Shown here one piece after another: positions 50,466 to 59,007 of a stretch of 64,000 nucleotides of DNA. Below the pieces are notes generated by a model, which saw only the letters and a list, made by a program, of their open reading frames with translations, searched no databases and had not been told where the DNA came from. The number at the start of each line of letters is the position of its first letter. Within the stretch, counting starts at the first letter, position 1. The stretch comes from DASUPK01 sp963743575 (GTDB lineage Bacteria; Actinomycetota; Thermoleophilia; Solirubrobacterales; 70-9), in the NCBI GenBank assembly GCA_963743575.1, contig CAVUQC010000002.1, positions 186,001 through 250,000 on the forward strand, read 5' to 3'. A program made the translations under genes and the position numbers.

Positions 50466-50525
50466 ATGACGCACCGGCTCGACAGCCTCGCGCTTCTCCT
50501 TCTCCTCCCCCTCCGGGGGGAATAG
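50466..50525 (+). CDS. Leucine-rich leader peptide (leuA attenuator)
   Basis: A 19-codon ORF (MTHRLDSLALLLLLPLRGE) contains eight leucines, five in a row, and ends 71 bases before leuA. Position, length and composition match attenuator leader peptides of leuA operons. C5/G5 inverted repeats at 50507-50519 and competing stems downstream (GTCAG...CTGAC near 50541-50562 against TGAC-AG-GTCA) could form alternative structures. Ribosome stalling at the Leu codons when Leu-tRNA is scarce would favour leuA transcription; this is inference from the known mechanism. Confidence 0.82.
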   Translation: MTHRLDSLALLLLLPLRGE

Positions 50526-50596
50526 CGCTGGGCGGCGCGTCAGCCGCGAACTCACTGACAGGTCATCGGAAGCTTCAGGAGAAGGAGGTAGTAGTC

Positions 50597-52204
50597 ATGA
50601 ACGACGTAGGCGGTGCAACCGGTCCGGTTTCAGAGGAGAACCGGGTCCACATCTTCGATACGACCCTGCGCGACGGTGAACAGTCGCCGGGGATCTCGCT
50701 GAACACGCAGGAGAAGGTCGAGATCGCGCAGCAGCTCGCGCGCCTGGGCGTCGACGTGATCGAGGCCGGCTTTCCCATCACCTCGCCCGGAGACTTCGAG
50801 GCGGTCGAGACGATCGCCCGCGGCGTGCATGGCCCGGTGATCTGCGGCCTCGCGCGCACCCACAAGGCGGACATCGACGCTGCCTGGAACGCGATCAAGG
50901 ACTCCGACCGTCCGCGGATCCACACGTTCATCTCGACCTCGGACATCCACATCGAGCACCAGCTCCAGACCACCCGTGAGGACGTGAAGGGGCAGGCGAA
51001 GGCGGCCGTTGCGCTCGCCAGGTCCTACTGCGAGGACGTCGAGTTCTCCCCGATGGACGCGACCCGCGCCGACCTGGAGTTCACCGCCGAGGTCTGCGCG
51101 ATCGCCGTTGCGGAGGGCGCGAACGTGATCAATGTCCCGGACACCGTGGGCTACACGACCCCCGAGGAATACGCCGCGTACTTCCGCAGGCTCTACGAGC
51201 TGGTTCCCGGGCTCGAGGGGGTGGAGGTCTCGGTGCACTGCCACGACGACCTGGGCCTGGCAGTCGCCAATTCGTTCGCCGGCCTCGTCGCCGGCGCACG
51301 CCAGGTGGAGTGCGCGGTCAACGGAATCGGCGAGCGGGCCGGCAACTGCTCGCTCGAGGAGATCGTGATGCTGCTGCGGACGCGAAGCGACGTCCACGGG
51401 CTGGATACGGGCATCGACGCCCGCGAGCTGGCACGGACCAGCCGCATGGTCTCGCGCCTGACCGGCTACTCCGTGCCGCCGAACAAGGCGGTGGTTGGCC
51501 GGAACGCATTCGCACACGAGTCCGGCATCCACCAGGACGGCGTGCTCAAGGAGCGCTCGACCTACGAGATCATGGACGCGACCGAGGTCGGGCTCGAGTC
51601 CAACTCGATCGTGCTGGGCAAGCACTCCGGCCGCCACGCCCTCCAGGACGCGCTCAAGGATCTGGGCTTCGAGGTCGAGGGCGGCGCGCTCAATCAGGCG
51701 TTCAAGCGCTTCAAGGAGATCGCGGACAAGAAGAAGCAGGTCACCGCGCTCGACCTGGAGGCGATCGTCTCCGATGAGATGCGCGAGAGCGCCGAGGCGT
51801 ACAACCTGAATTGGTTCGAGGTTGAGGCCGGCTCGGTGCGCGAGCCGATCGCGAAGGTGAGCGTCGTCCTGCCGAGCGGAGAGGAGTCGGTCGCTCAGGC
51901 GTCCGGCGACGGCCCGGTCGATGCCATCTTCGGCGCGATCCGCGATGCGACCGGCACGGAGGCCGAGCTCCAGCGCTATGAGGTCGAGGCGGTCACCGGC
52001 GGCACCGACGCCCTTGGCGAGGTCAGCGTCTCGGTCCGCGCCAACGGCCGGCTGGCGAGCGGCCAGGGCGTGGCCACGGACATCCTCGAGGCATCGGCCC
52101 GCGCCTTTGTCCGAGCGATCTCGAACGCCCTCGAGGGCGTCGCGATCCGCGAGGCCGAGGGCGCGACCGCGGAGGCGATCGTCGAGCGCACCCCCGGCCC
52201 GTAG
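50597..52204 (+). CDS. leuA: 2-Isopropylmalate synthase
   Basis: The 535-residue enzyme has the DRE-TIM signature DTTLRDGEQSPGISLNTQEK (residues 17-36), HCHDDLGLAVANS for the metal, and NAFAHESGIHQDGVLKE. A C-terminal regulatory domain (about 390-530) binds leucine for feedback. It condenses acetyl-CoA with 2-ketoisovalerate. A strong AAGGAGG site lies eight bases before ATG 50597, unlike most genes here, as expected for a gene with a transcribed leader. Confidence 0.96.
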   Translation: MNDVGGATGPVSEENRVHIFDTTLRDGEQSPGISLNTQEKVEIAQQLARLGVDVIEAGFPITSPGDFEAVETIARGVHGPVICGLARTHKADIDAAWNAIKDSDRPRIHTFISTSDIHIEHQLQTTREDVKGQAKAAVALARSYCEDVEFSPMDATRADLEFTAEVCAIAVAEGANVINVPDTVGYTTPEEYAAYFRRLYELVPGLEGVEVSVHCHDDLGLAVANSFAGLVAGARQVECAVNGIGERAGNCSLEEIVMLLRTRSDVHGLDTGIDARELARTSRMVSRLTGYSVPPNKAVVGRNAFAHESGIHQDGVLKERSTYEIMDATEVGLESNSIVLGKHSGRHALQDALKDLGFEVEGGALNQAFKRFKEIADKKKQVTALDLEAIVSDEMRESAEAYNLNWFEVEAGSVREPIAKVSVVLPSGEESVAQASGDGPVDAIFGAIRDATGTEAELQRYEVEAVTGGTDALGEVSVSVRANGRLASGQGVATDILEASARAFVRAISNALEGVAIREAEGATAEAIVERTPGP

Positions 52205-52209
52205 GCCGC

Positions 52210-52614
52210 ATGTCCGAGTCCGACATCGAGATTGCAAAGGAAGCGTGGGGCGCTCTTCAGGCCCGCGACCTCGATGGTTTCCTCGAGCTGATGGACCCCG
52301 AAATCGAATTCAACTCGCTGGTCGCGGAGGCGGAGGGGGGAACGTTCAGAGGCCACGATGGTGTCCGTGACTGGTGGAACCGCGTCCGCCAATCCCTCGG
52401 TGGCCTCCGCTACGACATCGGCCAGCCTCTCGATCTGGGCGACGGGCTGGTGCTCACCCGGGTCGTAATCAGCGGAACGATCGCCGATGTGGAGGTGCCC
52501 CAGGAGATGTGGAACCTGGCCGAGGTCCGGAACGGGAAAGCGGCATGGTGGGCGGTCTCGCGCACCCAGCAGGAGGCCCGCGACGACGCGGAGGCCAGGC
52601 GAGCAGCAGGGTAG
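52210..52614 (+). CDS. SnoaL/NTF2-like fold protein
   Basis: The 134-residue protein starts EIAKEAWGALQARDLDGFLELMDPEIEFNS and continues GGTFRGHDGVRDWW, the usual opening of SnoaL-like cone-fold proteins. These can be small isomerases or ligand binders; no specific function can be given. It begins five bases after leuA and may be read with it. Confidence 0.8.
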   Translation: MSESDIEIAKEAWGALQARDLDGFLELMDPEIEFNSLVAEAEGGTFRGHDGVRDWWNRVRQSLGGLRYDIGQPLDLGDGLVLTRVVISGTIADVEVPQEMWNLAEVRNGKAAWWAVSRTQQEARDDAEARRAAG

Positions 52615-52617
52615 GCT
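52612..52617 (+). promoter_or_regulatory. -10 box (TAGGCT) before the deazaflavin-type gene
   Basis: TAGGCT lies seven bases before GTG 52625 and includes the preceding gene's stop codon. Confidence 0.4.
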
Positions 52618-52624
52618 GCCGCCA

Positions 52625-53083
52625 GTGAAGCTGCAGCTACCCGAGGCACCCCCTTCCACCTCCCGGCTCTGGTGGTTCTGGGAGCGCTTCACCGACTTTC
52701 ACACCGCCGCCTACAAGGTCTCCCACGGGCGACTTGGCGGCAAGGCGTACGGCGTGCCCGTCGTGCTGATCGAATCGGTCGGCCGGAAGTCGGGAAAGCG
52801 CCGTACGCACCCGTTGCTCTGCCTGCCTGACGGCGACAACCTCGTCCTGATCGCCTCCAAGGGCGGCACCGACAGAAACCCTGCCTGGTACTACAACCTC
52901 AAGGCTTCTCCCGAGACGACGGCGTGGTGGATGGGGGAGAGGCAGCAGGTGAGAGCCCGGGAGGCCTCCGGCGAGGAACGGGAACGGCTCTGGCGGATGA
53001 TGGCCGACGCCTACCCGGACTACGACAACTACCAGCGGCGCACGGACCGCCAGATCCCCGTGATCGTGCTCGAGCCCTTCTGA
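52625..53083 (+). CDS. Deazaflavin (F420)-dependent nitroreductase-family protein
   Basis: The 152-residue split-barrel protein has the Ddn-family pattern: VVLIESVGRKSGKRRTHPLLCLPDG, LIASKGGTDRNPAWYYNLKASPE and the C-terminal YDNYQRRTDRQIPVIVLEP. Family members bind F420 through the K/R-rich loop and reduce quinones or nitro compounds. Its presence implies F420 in this organism. GTG 52625 is chosen for the box upstream and because it begins the family's first helix. Confidence 0.88.
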   Translation: MKLQLPEAPPSTSRLWWFWERFTDFHTAAYKVSHGRLGGKAYGVPVVLIESVGRKSGKRRTHPLLCLPDGDNLVLIASKGGTDRNPAWYYNLKASPETTAWWMGERQQVRAREASGEERERLWRMMADAYPDYDNYQRRTDRQIPVIVLEPF

Positions 53084-53092
53084 GCCGACCGG

Positions 53093-54493
53093 TCAGCCGC
53101 GCACACGAAGCATCTCGTCGACGCGCTCGAGCAGGTGGTCGACGACCCGCGCGTCGAAGTGGGCCCCACGCCCCTCGCGCAGGATCTCCAGGGTCTTGTC
53201 AAGGTCTATCGCCGGCCGATACGGGCGATCGCTGAGCAGCGCGTCGAAGACGTCGGCGACGGCGACGATCCGGCCCTCGATCGGAATGTCCTCACCCGCG
53301 ATCCCGCGCGGATAACCGGTGCCGTCCCAGCGCTCGTGATGGGTCAGGGCGATGCTCGCCGCGAGGCGAAGCAGGCCGCTGTCGGAGCCGCTGAGCATCT
53401 CGTTGCCGATCGTCGTGTGCTTCTCCATCTCGCTCCGCTCCTCGTCCGAGAGCGCCCCCGGCTGGAGCAGGATCTCGTCGGCGATGCCGATCTTGCCCAC
53501 GTCGTGCATCGGGGCGGCAACGGAGATCAGCTCCGCCTGATCCTCGCCGAGGCCGAGGCCGAGGGCGAGGACGCCGCTGATGCGCGCCATCCGGTCCACG
53601 TGGCCTCCGGTCTCGCTGTCACGGACCTCGATGGCCCGTGCCAGCCGCTCGACGGTCTCCCGGCGCGAGGAACGAAGCTCGGAGATCGCCCTCTGCTGTG
53701 TCCGTACCAGTTCCTCCTGCAGCTTCTCCGCCTGCTTGGCGGCGGTGATGTCCGCGGAGATGCCGCAGACGGCCCAGACGGCGCCTTCCTCGTCGAGCAT
53801 GGGGAACTTGCTGGTCAGGAGAGTGTGGGTCTCACCCTCCATCGTGATCTCCTCCTCGGCGACGTACCCCTCGCCGGTCTTGAGGACCCTGCGATCGCCC
53901 TCCTGGGAGACGTGGATCGCGTCAGGGGACATGAAGGCATCGACGGTCTGCCCGATCAACTCCACGGGGGACCTGCCGGTGGACTCCGCACCGACCTGGT
54001 TGATCGCGAGAAACCGCAGATCGGTGTCCTTGACGTAGATCCGGAGGGGAGCGTGATCGATCACCGTCTGGAGCTGATCCTGGAGCGCCTGCTCATGGGC
54101 CTCCTGGGCGATCTCGAGCTCGCGGCGCTTCAGCGCGTTCATCACGGTGATCAGGAACTGGCCGCTTCGGTAGGGCTTGACGACATACCCGTGGGCGCCC
54201 ATCTCGAAGGCGCGTCTCGCCATCGCCAGGTCGTCCTCGCCGGTGAGGAACATCACCGAAGTCTGCGGGTGCCGCTCAAGGATCTCGGTGGCGAGGTCCC
54301 AGCCCGAGTCGTCGGGCAGGCCGAGATCGCAGATCGCCAGCTCGAAGTCACCGCTCGCAAGCTGCTCCCGTGCGTCCGCGGCGTCAGCAGCGCGCTCGCA
54401 GCGGTAGAACTCGGAAAGCGTTCTGACGACCGCTTCCTGGATCGCAGGCTCATCCTCGATGACCAGGATTCGGGCGCTCGGATCTTGGGCCAA
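53093..54493 (-). CDS. Response regulator with PAS and HD-GYP domains (c-di-GMP phosphodiesterase-like)
   Basis: The 466-residue protein has a receiver domain (1-120; phosphorylation site Asp56 in CDLGLPDDSG, Lys in VVKPYRSG), a PAS domain (about 145-265), a coiled linker, and a C-terminal HD-GYP domain with HVDRMARISG, MHDVGKIGIADEIL, HHERWDGTGYPRGI and DVFDALLSDRPYR. All catalytic residues are present, so it should hydrolyse c-di-GMP under control of a sensor kinase not encoded nearby. It starts at TTG 54493, divergent from the XRE-cupin gene. Confidence 0.92.
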   Translation of the reverse strand: MAQDPSARILVIEDEPAIQEAVVRTLSEFYRCERAADAADAREQLASGDFELAICDLGLPDDSGWDLATEILERHPQTSVMFLTGEDDLAMARRAFEMGAHGYVVKPYRSGQFLITVMNALKRRELEIAQEAHEQALQDQLQTVIDHAPLRIYVKDTDLRFLAINQVGAESTGRSPVELIGQTVDAFMSPDAIHVSQEGDRRVLKTGEGYVAEEEITMEGETHTLLTSKFPMLDEEGAVWAVCGISADITAAKQAEKLQEELVRTQQRAISELRSSRRETVERLARAIEVRDSETGGHVDRMARISGVLALGLGLGEDQAELISVAAPMHDVGKIGIADEILLQPGALSDEERSEMEKHTTIGNEMLSGSDSGLLRLAASIALTHHERWDGTGYPRGIAGEDIPIEGRIVAVADVFDALLSDRPYRPAIDLDKTLEILREGRGAHFDARVVDHLLERVDEMLRVRG

Positions 54494-54561
54494 TACGTCG
54501 CCCCCGGACGATTTGAACGAGGCTACTCCGCTTTGGGGCAGGTGACCACCGGACCGTACAA

Positions 54562-54581
54562 GCGTATGTGATAACGTACGC
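54562..54581 (+). promoter_or_regulatory. Imperfect 20-bp palindrome over the -10 of the XRE-cupin gene
   Basis: GCGTATGTGA/TAACGTACGC matches its own reverse complement at eight of ten positions per arm. It covers a TGTGATAAC extended -10-like element five bases before ATG 54587, and is placed as an autoregulatory operator would be. Confidence 0.5.
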
Positions 54582-54586
54582 GCGCG

Positions 54587-55198
54587 ATGACGACCGCCGC
54601 AGACACCAAGACCAGGCCGGAACCGCTCCTGTCCCCTGATGGAGCGGTGGGAACTCGAGTCAAGAGCCTCCGCGAGGCGATGGATCTCTCGCTGCGCGAT
54701 CTAGCGGAGCGCAGCGGCGTCAGCGCGCCGATGCTCTCGCAGGTCGAACGCGGGGAGACCAGCCCGACCCTGGCGGTCGCCGAGAAGATCGCTGGAGGCC
54801 TGGAGTTGACGCTCTCGCAGCTTCTGCGCCTGGACGAGGATCGCCACGTCGTGGTCGTCCGGGCGAGCAACCGTCGAACGCACCGGCGCCGCGGACACAG
54901 GGTCGAGGAGCTGACCCCGCCGCTGCCCGGTCAGCGCGCCGACGTCTCCGAGCACACCCTGGCGGCCGGCGCCGCCACCGGCGCGGCGGATGATCCGCCC
55001 GTGCACGAGCCGGGCAGTCGCGAGACCGCCGTAGTGCTCGACGGAACGGTCGAGCTCTTCATCGACGGCCAGCGGCACGAGCTCACCGACGGCGACAGCG
55101 TCACCTTCGACGCAGACCTGCCGCACCATTTCGAGAACAATTCCTCGTCCGAGGCGCGGCTGATCGCCGTGGTCGCCGCCGGATTGAGGCGAGGCTAG
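54587..55198 (+). CDS. XRE-family regulator with C-terminal cupin
   Basis: The 203-residue protein has an XRE helix-turn-helix (about 18-80; VKSLREAMDLSLRDLAERSGV, LSQVERGETSPTLAVAEKIA) and a cupin at about 115-200 (ETAVVLDGTVELFIDG, GDSVTFDADLPHHFEN). Such regulators bind a small metabolite in the cupin. It lies eight bases before leuC on the same strand, so control of leuC-leuD by a leucine-pathway compound is a reasonable inference. The palindrome directly upstream suggests autoregulation. Confidence 0.9.
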   Translation: MTTAADTKTRPEPLLSPDGAVGTRVKSLREAMDLSLRDLAERSGVSAPMLSQVERGETSPTLAVAEKIAGGLELTLSQLLRLDEDRHVVVVRASNRRTHRRRGHRVEELTPPLPGQRADVSEHTLAAGAATGAADDPPVHEPGSRETAVVLDGTVELFIDGQRHELTDGDSVTFDADLPHHFENNSSSEARLIAVVAAGLRRG

Positions 55199-55206
55199 GA
55201 GGACCG

Positions 55207-56592
55207 ATGGCGAAGAACCTGTTCGAGAAGATCTGGGAATCCCACGAGGTCGACGACGACCTGATCTATATCGATCTCCACCTCGTCCATGAGGTGACCT
55301 CTGCGCAGGCCTTCGACGGCCTTCGATTGGCGAAGCGGGGTCTGCGCCGTCCGGACAAGACCCTGGCCACGGCCGACCACAACGTCCCGACCGACGGGAC
55401 CGCGTCCGCCCGCCTGATCGCGGACGAGCTCTCCCGCAAGCAGGTCGAGGCCCTGGAAACCAACTGCAAGGAGTTCGGCATCCCGCTCTACTCGCTCGGG
55501 TCGGAACGGCGCGGGATCGTGCACGTGATCGGACCCGAGCTGGGCGTCACCCAGCCGGGCATGACGATCGTCTGCGGCGACTCCCACACCTCGACACACG
55601 GCGCCTTCGGCGCGCTCGCCTTCGGGATCGGGACCTCGGAGGTCGAGCACGTGCTGGCGACCCAGTGCCTGGTCCAGCGCCGCCCGAAGTCGATGCGGAT
55701 CAACTACACGGGCGAATTGGCCTTCGGCGTCACGGCGAAGGACCTGATCCTGGCGACGATCGGGCGGCTCGGCGTCGGCGGCATGCAGGGCTACGCGGTC
55801 GAATACGCCGGCGAAGCGATTCGGGCGCTTTCGGTGGAAAACCGGATGACGGTCTGCAACATGACCATCGAGGGTGGCGGTCGCGCGGGGATGGTCGCTC
55901 CCGACGAGAAGACCTTCGAATACATCAAGGGGCGGCCCGGAGCACCCACCGATTTCGACGCTGCCGTCGCACGGTGGACCGAGCTGCCCAGTGACGAGGG
56001 CGCGAGCTTCGACCAGGAGATCGAGGTCGACGCTCCCGCGATCTCCCCGATGGTCACCTGGGGAACAACCCCGGGGATGGTTGTCCAGGTCACCGATGAG
56101 GTCCCCGACCCGGCGAGGATGGACTCGCCCGCGGACAGCGAGGCCGCCGAGCGGGCCCTCGCCTACATGGACCTCCAGCCGGGAACGCCCATGACCGAGA
56201 TCCCGCTGGACCGGATCTTCATCGGCTCCTGCACCAACTCGCGCATCTCCGACCTGCGGGAGGCCGCCGGGCTGCTCGATGGGAGGAAGATCGCCTCGAG
56301 CCTGCGGGGAATGGTCGTGCCGGGGTCTCAGCAGGTGAAGGCCGAGGCGGAGGCCGAAGGCCTCGATGACGTGTTTCGCTCGGCCGGCTTCGAGTGGCGG
56401 GAGTCGGGCTGCTCAGCGTGTCTTGGCATGAACCCGGACATTCTGCAGCCGGGGGAGCGCTGCGCCTCGACCTCCAACCGGAACTTCGAGGGACGCCAGG
56501 GCGCCGGCGGGCGCACGCATCTCGTCAGCCCGAAAATGGCCGCTGCGGCCGCGGTGGAAGGCACTTTCGTCGACATCAGGGATTGGAGCTGA
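55207..56592 (+). CDS. leuC: 3-Isopropylmalate dehydratase large subunit
   Basis: This aconitase-family enzyme of 461 residues has LATADHNVPT, the VCGDSHTSTHGAFG segment, and the [4Fe-4S] cysteines in GSCTNSRISDLREA and CSACLGMN. With LeuD it isomerises 2- to 3-isopropylmalate through isopropylmaleate. ATG 55207 has AGGAGG four bases upstream. leuD begins two bases after the stop. Confidence 0.96.
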   Translation: MAKNLFEKIWESHEVDDDLIYIDLHLVHEVTSAQAFDGLRLAKRGLRRPDKTLATADHNVPTDGTASARLIADELSRKQVEALETNCKEFGIPLYSLGSERRGIVHVIGPELGVTQPGMTIVCGDSHTSTHGAFGALAFGIGTSEVEHVLATQCLVQRRPKSMRINYTGELAFGVTAKDLILATIGRLGVGGMQGYAVEYAGEAIRALSVENRMTVCNMTIEGGGRAGMVAPDEKTFEYIKGRPGAPTDFDAAVARWTELPSDEGASFDQEIEVDAPAISPMVTWGTTPGMVVQVTDEVPDPARMDSPADSEAAERALAYMDLQPGTPMTEIPLDRIFIGSCTNSRISDLREAAGLLDGRKIASSLRGMVVPGSQQVKAEAEAEGLDDVFRSAGFEWRESGCSACLGMNPDILQPGERCASTSNRNFEGRQGAGGRTHLVSPKMAAAAAVEGTFVDIRDWS

Positions 56593-56594
56593 AC

Positions 56595-57158
56595 ATGGAC
56601 GCGATTCAGGTCATCGAGGGCCATGTCGCGGTGCTCGACCGGAACGATGTCGACACCGACCAGATCATGCCCAAGCAGTTCCTGAAGCGGATCGAGAAGA
56701 CCGGCTACGGGGAGTTCCTCTTCTACGACTGGTTCAGGTCCGGCGAGATCGAGCTCGAGGCGCATCCGATCCTCGTCGCCGGGCGGAACTTCGGGTCGGG
56801 TTCCTCTCGCGAGCATGCCGTCTGGGGCCTGAAGGACTTCGGCTTCGACGCCGTGATCGCGCCCTCGTTCTCGGACATCTTCTATTCGAACTGCACCAAG
56901 AACGGGCTGCTTCCCGTGATCCTCGATGAAGAGCACTGCCGCGCGGTCGCTGCCGCCGGCGAGGCTCGCATCGATCTCGACGACCAGACCGTGAACTGCG
57001 CCGGGGGTGTGTTCACGTTCGAGATCGACGAGGACATCAAGCACCGCCTCGCGAACGGCCTTGACGACGTCGCGATGACGCTGGAGCGCGCCGGTGCGAT
57101 CGATGAGTTCGAGGCGGCCGGCAAGGCAGACGCGGGGCCGGTGACGACGTCGCTATGA
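56595..57158 (+). CDS. leuD: 3-Isopropylmalate dehydratase small subunit
   Basis: The 187-residue swivel subunit has NDVDTDQIMPKQFLKRI, the substrate loop GRNFGSGSSREHAVWGL and FSDIFYSNCTKNGLLPV. ATG 56595 follows leuC closely, and its own stop overlaps the next ATG in ATGA. Length is slightly below the usual 195-200 residues but all conserved blocks are present. Confidence 0.95.
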   Translation: MDAIQVIEGHVAVLDRNDVDTDQIMPKQFLKRIEKTGYGEFLFYDWFRSGEIELEAHPILVAGRNFGSGSSREHAVWGLKDFGFDAVIAPSFSDIFYSNCTKNGLLPVILDEEHCRAVAAAGEARIDLDDQTVNCAGGVFTFEIDEDIKHRLANGLDDVAMTLERAGAIDEFEAAGKADAGPVTTSL

Positions 57159-57958
57159 GTGCGCACTCGATGAACACCGGGCCGCGGGAGTGGGACGCCA
57201 AGACCTATGACCAGATCTCCGAGCCGCAGTACCAGTGGGGGCTCGAGGTGCTCGATCGCCTGAATCCGGACGGCGGTGAGTCGGTGATCGACGCGGGGAT
57301 CGGCTCCGGCCGAGTCGCCGAGAAGCTGCTCGAACGGTTGCCGGATGGCCGCCTCACCGGGGTGGACGGCTCCTCGGAGATGATCAAGGTCGCCGGCGAG
57401 CGCTTTGCGAGGGACGATCGTGTCACCCTCTTCGTGTCGGACCTGCTCGAGCTCAGCCCCGAGCTGCTCTCGGAGCACGATGCGCCGAGGGCGGTGGACG
57501 CCCTTTTCTCCACCGCGACCTTCCACTGGATCCTCGACCACGACCGGCTCTTCGAGGCGATCCATTCCGTGCTGAAGCCCGGAGGGCGCCTCGTCGCGCA
57601 GTGCGGCGGAGCGGGCAACATCGCGGACCATGCCCGGGCCATCGCGACGGTGGCGACGAGCGAGGATTACGCGCACCACTTCGAAGGCATGGAGATGATG
57701 TGGAACTTCGCCCAGCCGGAGGAGACCGAGGAGCGCCTGAGACGGGCCGGTTTCGAAGACGTTCGCTGCTGGCTCGAGGACAAGCCTGTGCAACCCAGCG
57801 ATCCTTACGACTTCACCACCACCGTGACCATGGGGCCCCATCTGACCCGGCTTCCGGAGGAGGCGCGCCGCCCCTTCGCCGAGGCCGTGCTCGAACGATC
57901 GGTGGATCCGCTCGTCCTCAACTACGTCCGCCTCAACATCGACGCACGCCGTGCCTAG
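57155..57958 (+). CDS. Class I SAM-dependent methyltransferase, trans-aconitate methyltransferase-like
   Basis: The 267-residue protein has SAM motif I VIDAGIGSGRVAEKL, motif II TGVDGSSEMI, and FSTATFHWILDHDRLFEAIHSVLKPGGRLVAQCGG, a layout close to Tam (trans-aconitate 2-methyltransferase). It overlaps leuD by four bases and leuB by eight, so it is firmly inside the leu operon. Tam-like enzymes of yeast (Tmt1) methylate 3-isopropylmalate as well as aconitate. A leucine-pathway acid is therefore a plausible substrate by inference. Confidence 0.85.
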   Translation: MSAHSMNTGPREWDAKTYDQISEPQYQWGLEVLDRLNPDGGESVIDAGIGSGRVAEKLLERLPDGRLTGVDGSSEMIKVAGERFARDDRVTLFVSDLLELSPELLSEHDAPRAVDALFSTATFHWILDHDRLFEAIHSVLKPGGRLVAQCGGAGNIADHARAIATVATSEDYAHHFEGMEMMWNFAQPEETEERLRRAGFEDVRCWLEDKPVQPSDPYDFTTTVTMGPHLTRLPEEARRPFAEAVLERSVDPLVLNYVRLNIDARRA

Positions 57959-58979
57959 GATCGTTCTCCTCCCGGGCGACGGCATCGGTCCCGAGATCGG
58001 AGAGGCCGCCAAGACCGTCCTGGCGAAGCTGGGCGATTTCGAGATCACCGAGCACCTGATCGGCGGCGCGTCGATCGACGAGTACGGCACCGCCCTCACC
58101 GACGAGGTGCTGGAGGCCTGCGGTCAGGCGGACGCGGTCCTGCTCTGCGCCGTGGGCGGGCCGAAGTGGGACACGACCGATCCGGACCAGCCGCGCCCCG
58201 AACAGGGGCTGCTCGGCCTTCGCAAGGGGCTCGGCCTGTTCGCGAACCTCCGCCCGGTCCACCCGAGCGAGGCGCTGCTCGAGGCAAGCCCGCTGCGCCG
58301 CGAGCGGATCGAGGGCACCGACCTGCTGGTGGTCCGGGAGCTGACCGGGGGCATCTACTTCGGCGAGTCGGGCCGGGAGGGCGACCGAGCCCACGATGAC
58401 TGCGCCTACACCGTCGAGGAGATCGAGCGCATCGCCCGCGTCGCCTTCGAAGCGGCCGGCGAGCGCAGCGGCCATCTCACCTCCGTGGACAAGGCGAACG
58501 TGATGGAGACCTCCCGGCTCTGGCGCGAGACGGTCACCAGACTCGCCCCGGAGTACGGGGAGATCGACCTCGACCATCTGCTGGTCGACAACGCCGCGAT
58601 GCAGTTGGTCTCCAACCCGACCGGGTTCGACGTGATCGTCACCGAGAACCTCTTCGGCGACATCCTCAGCGACGAGGCCGCGATGCTCACCGGCTCGCTC
58701 GGGATGCTGCCCTCGGCCAGCCTCGGCGAGGACGGTCCGGGCCTCTACGAGCCAGTGCACGGGTCGGCGCCGGACATCGCTGGGACCGGCAAGGCGAACC
58801 CGCTCGCGACGCTGCTCTCCGTGGCGATGATGCTCAAGTACGGGCTCGGCATGCACCAGGAGACGGCGAAGCTCGAGGCTGCCGTCGATTCAGCTCTGAC
58901 ACAGGGCCTGCGCACGCCCGACCTCGGCGGCGAGACCACCACGGACGAGATGACAGAAGGCGTTCTTCAATCCCTGTAG
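57951..58979 (+). CDS. leuB: 3-Isopropylmalate dehydrogenase
   Basis: The 342-residue enzyme has IVLLPGDGIGPEI at the start, the substrate arginines in LGLFANLRPVHP and LLVVRELTGGIYFGE, SVDKANVMETSRLWR, and the metal Asp in VTENLFGDILSDEAAM. It oxidises 3-isopropylmalate to 2-ketoisocaproate. The start GTG 57951 lies inside the methyltransferase gene (eight-base overlap). Confidence 0.96.
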   Translation: MPRIVLLPGDGIGPEIGEAAKTVLAKLGDFEITEHLIGGASIDEYGTALTDEVLEACGQADAVLLCAVGGPKWDTTDPDQPRPEQGLLGLRKGLGLFANLRPVHPSEALLEASPLRRERIEGTDLLVVRELTGGIYFGESGREGDRAHDDCAYTVEEIERIARVAFEAAGERSGHLTSVDKANVMETSRLWRETVTRLAPEYGEIDLDHLLVDNAAMQLVSNPTGFDVIVTENLFGDILSDEAAMLTGSLGMLPSASLGEDGPGLYEPVHGSAPDIAGTGKANPLATLLSVAMMLKYGLGMHQETAKLEAAVDSALTQGLRTPDLGGETTTDEMTEGVLQSL

Positions 58980-59007
58980 CCCGATTCATCGTTCATACTG
59001 ATCGACC

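Noticed and set aside
50630..52237. A 535-codon antisense frame opposite leuA
   Set aside because: Same length as leuA by chance of codon bias; contains no recognisable domain.
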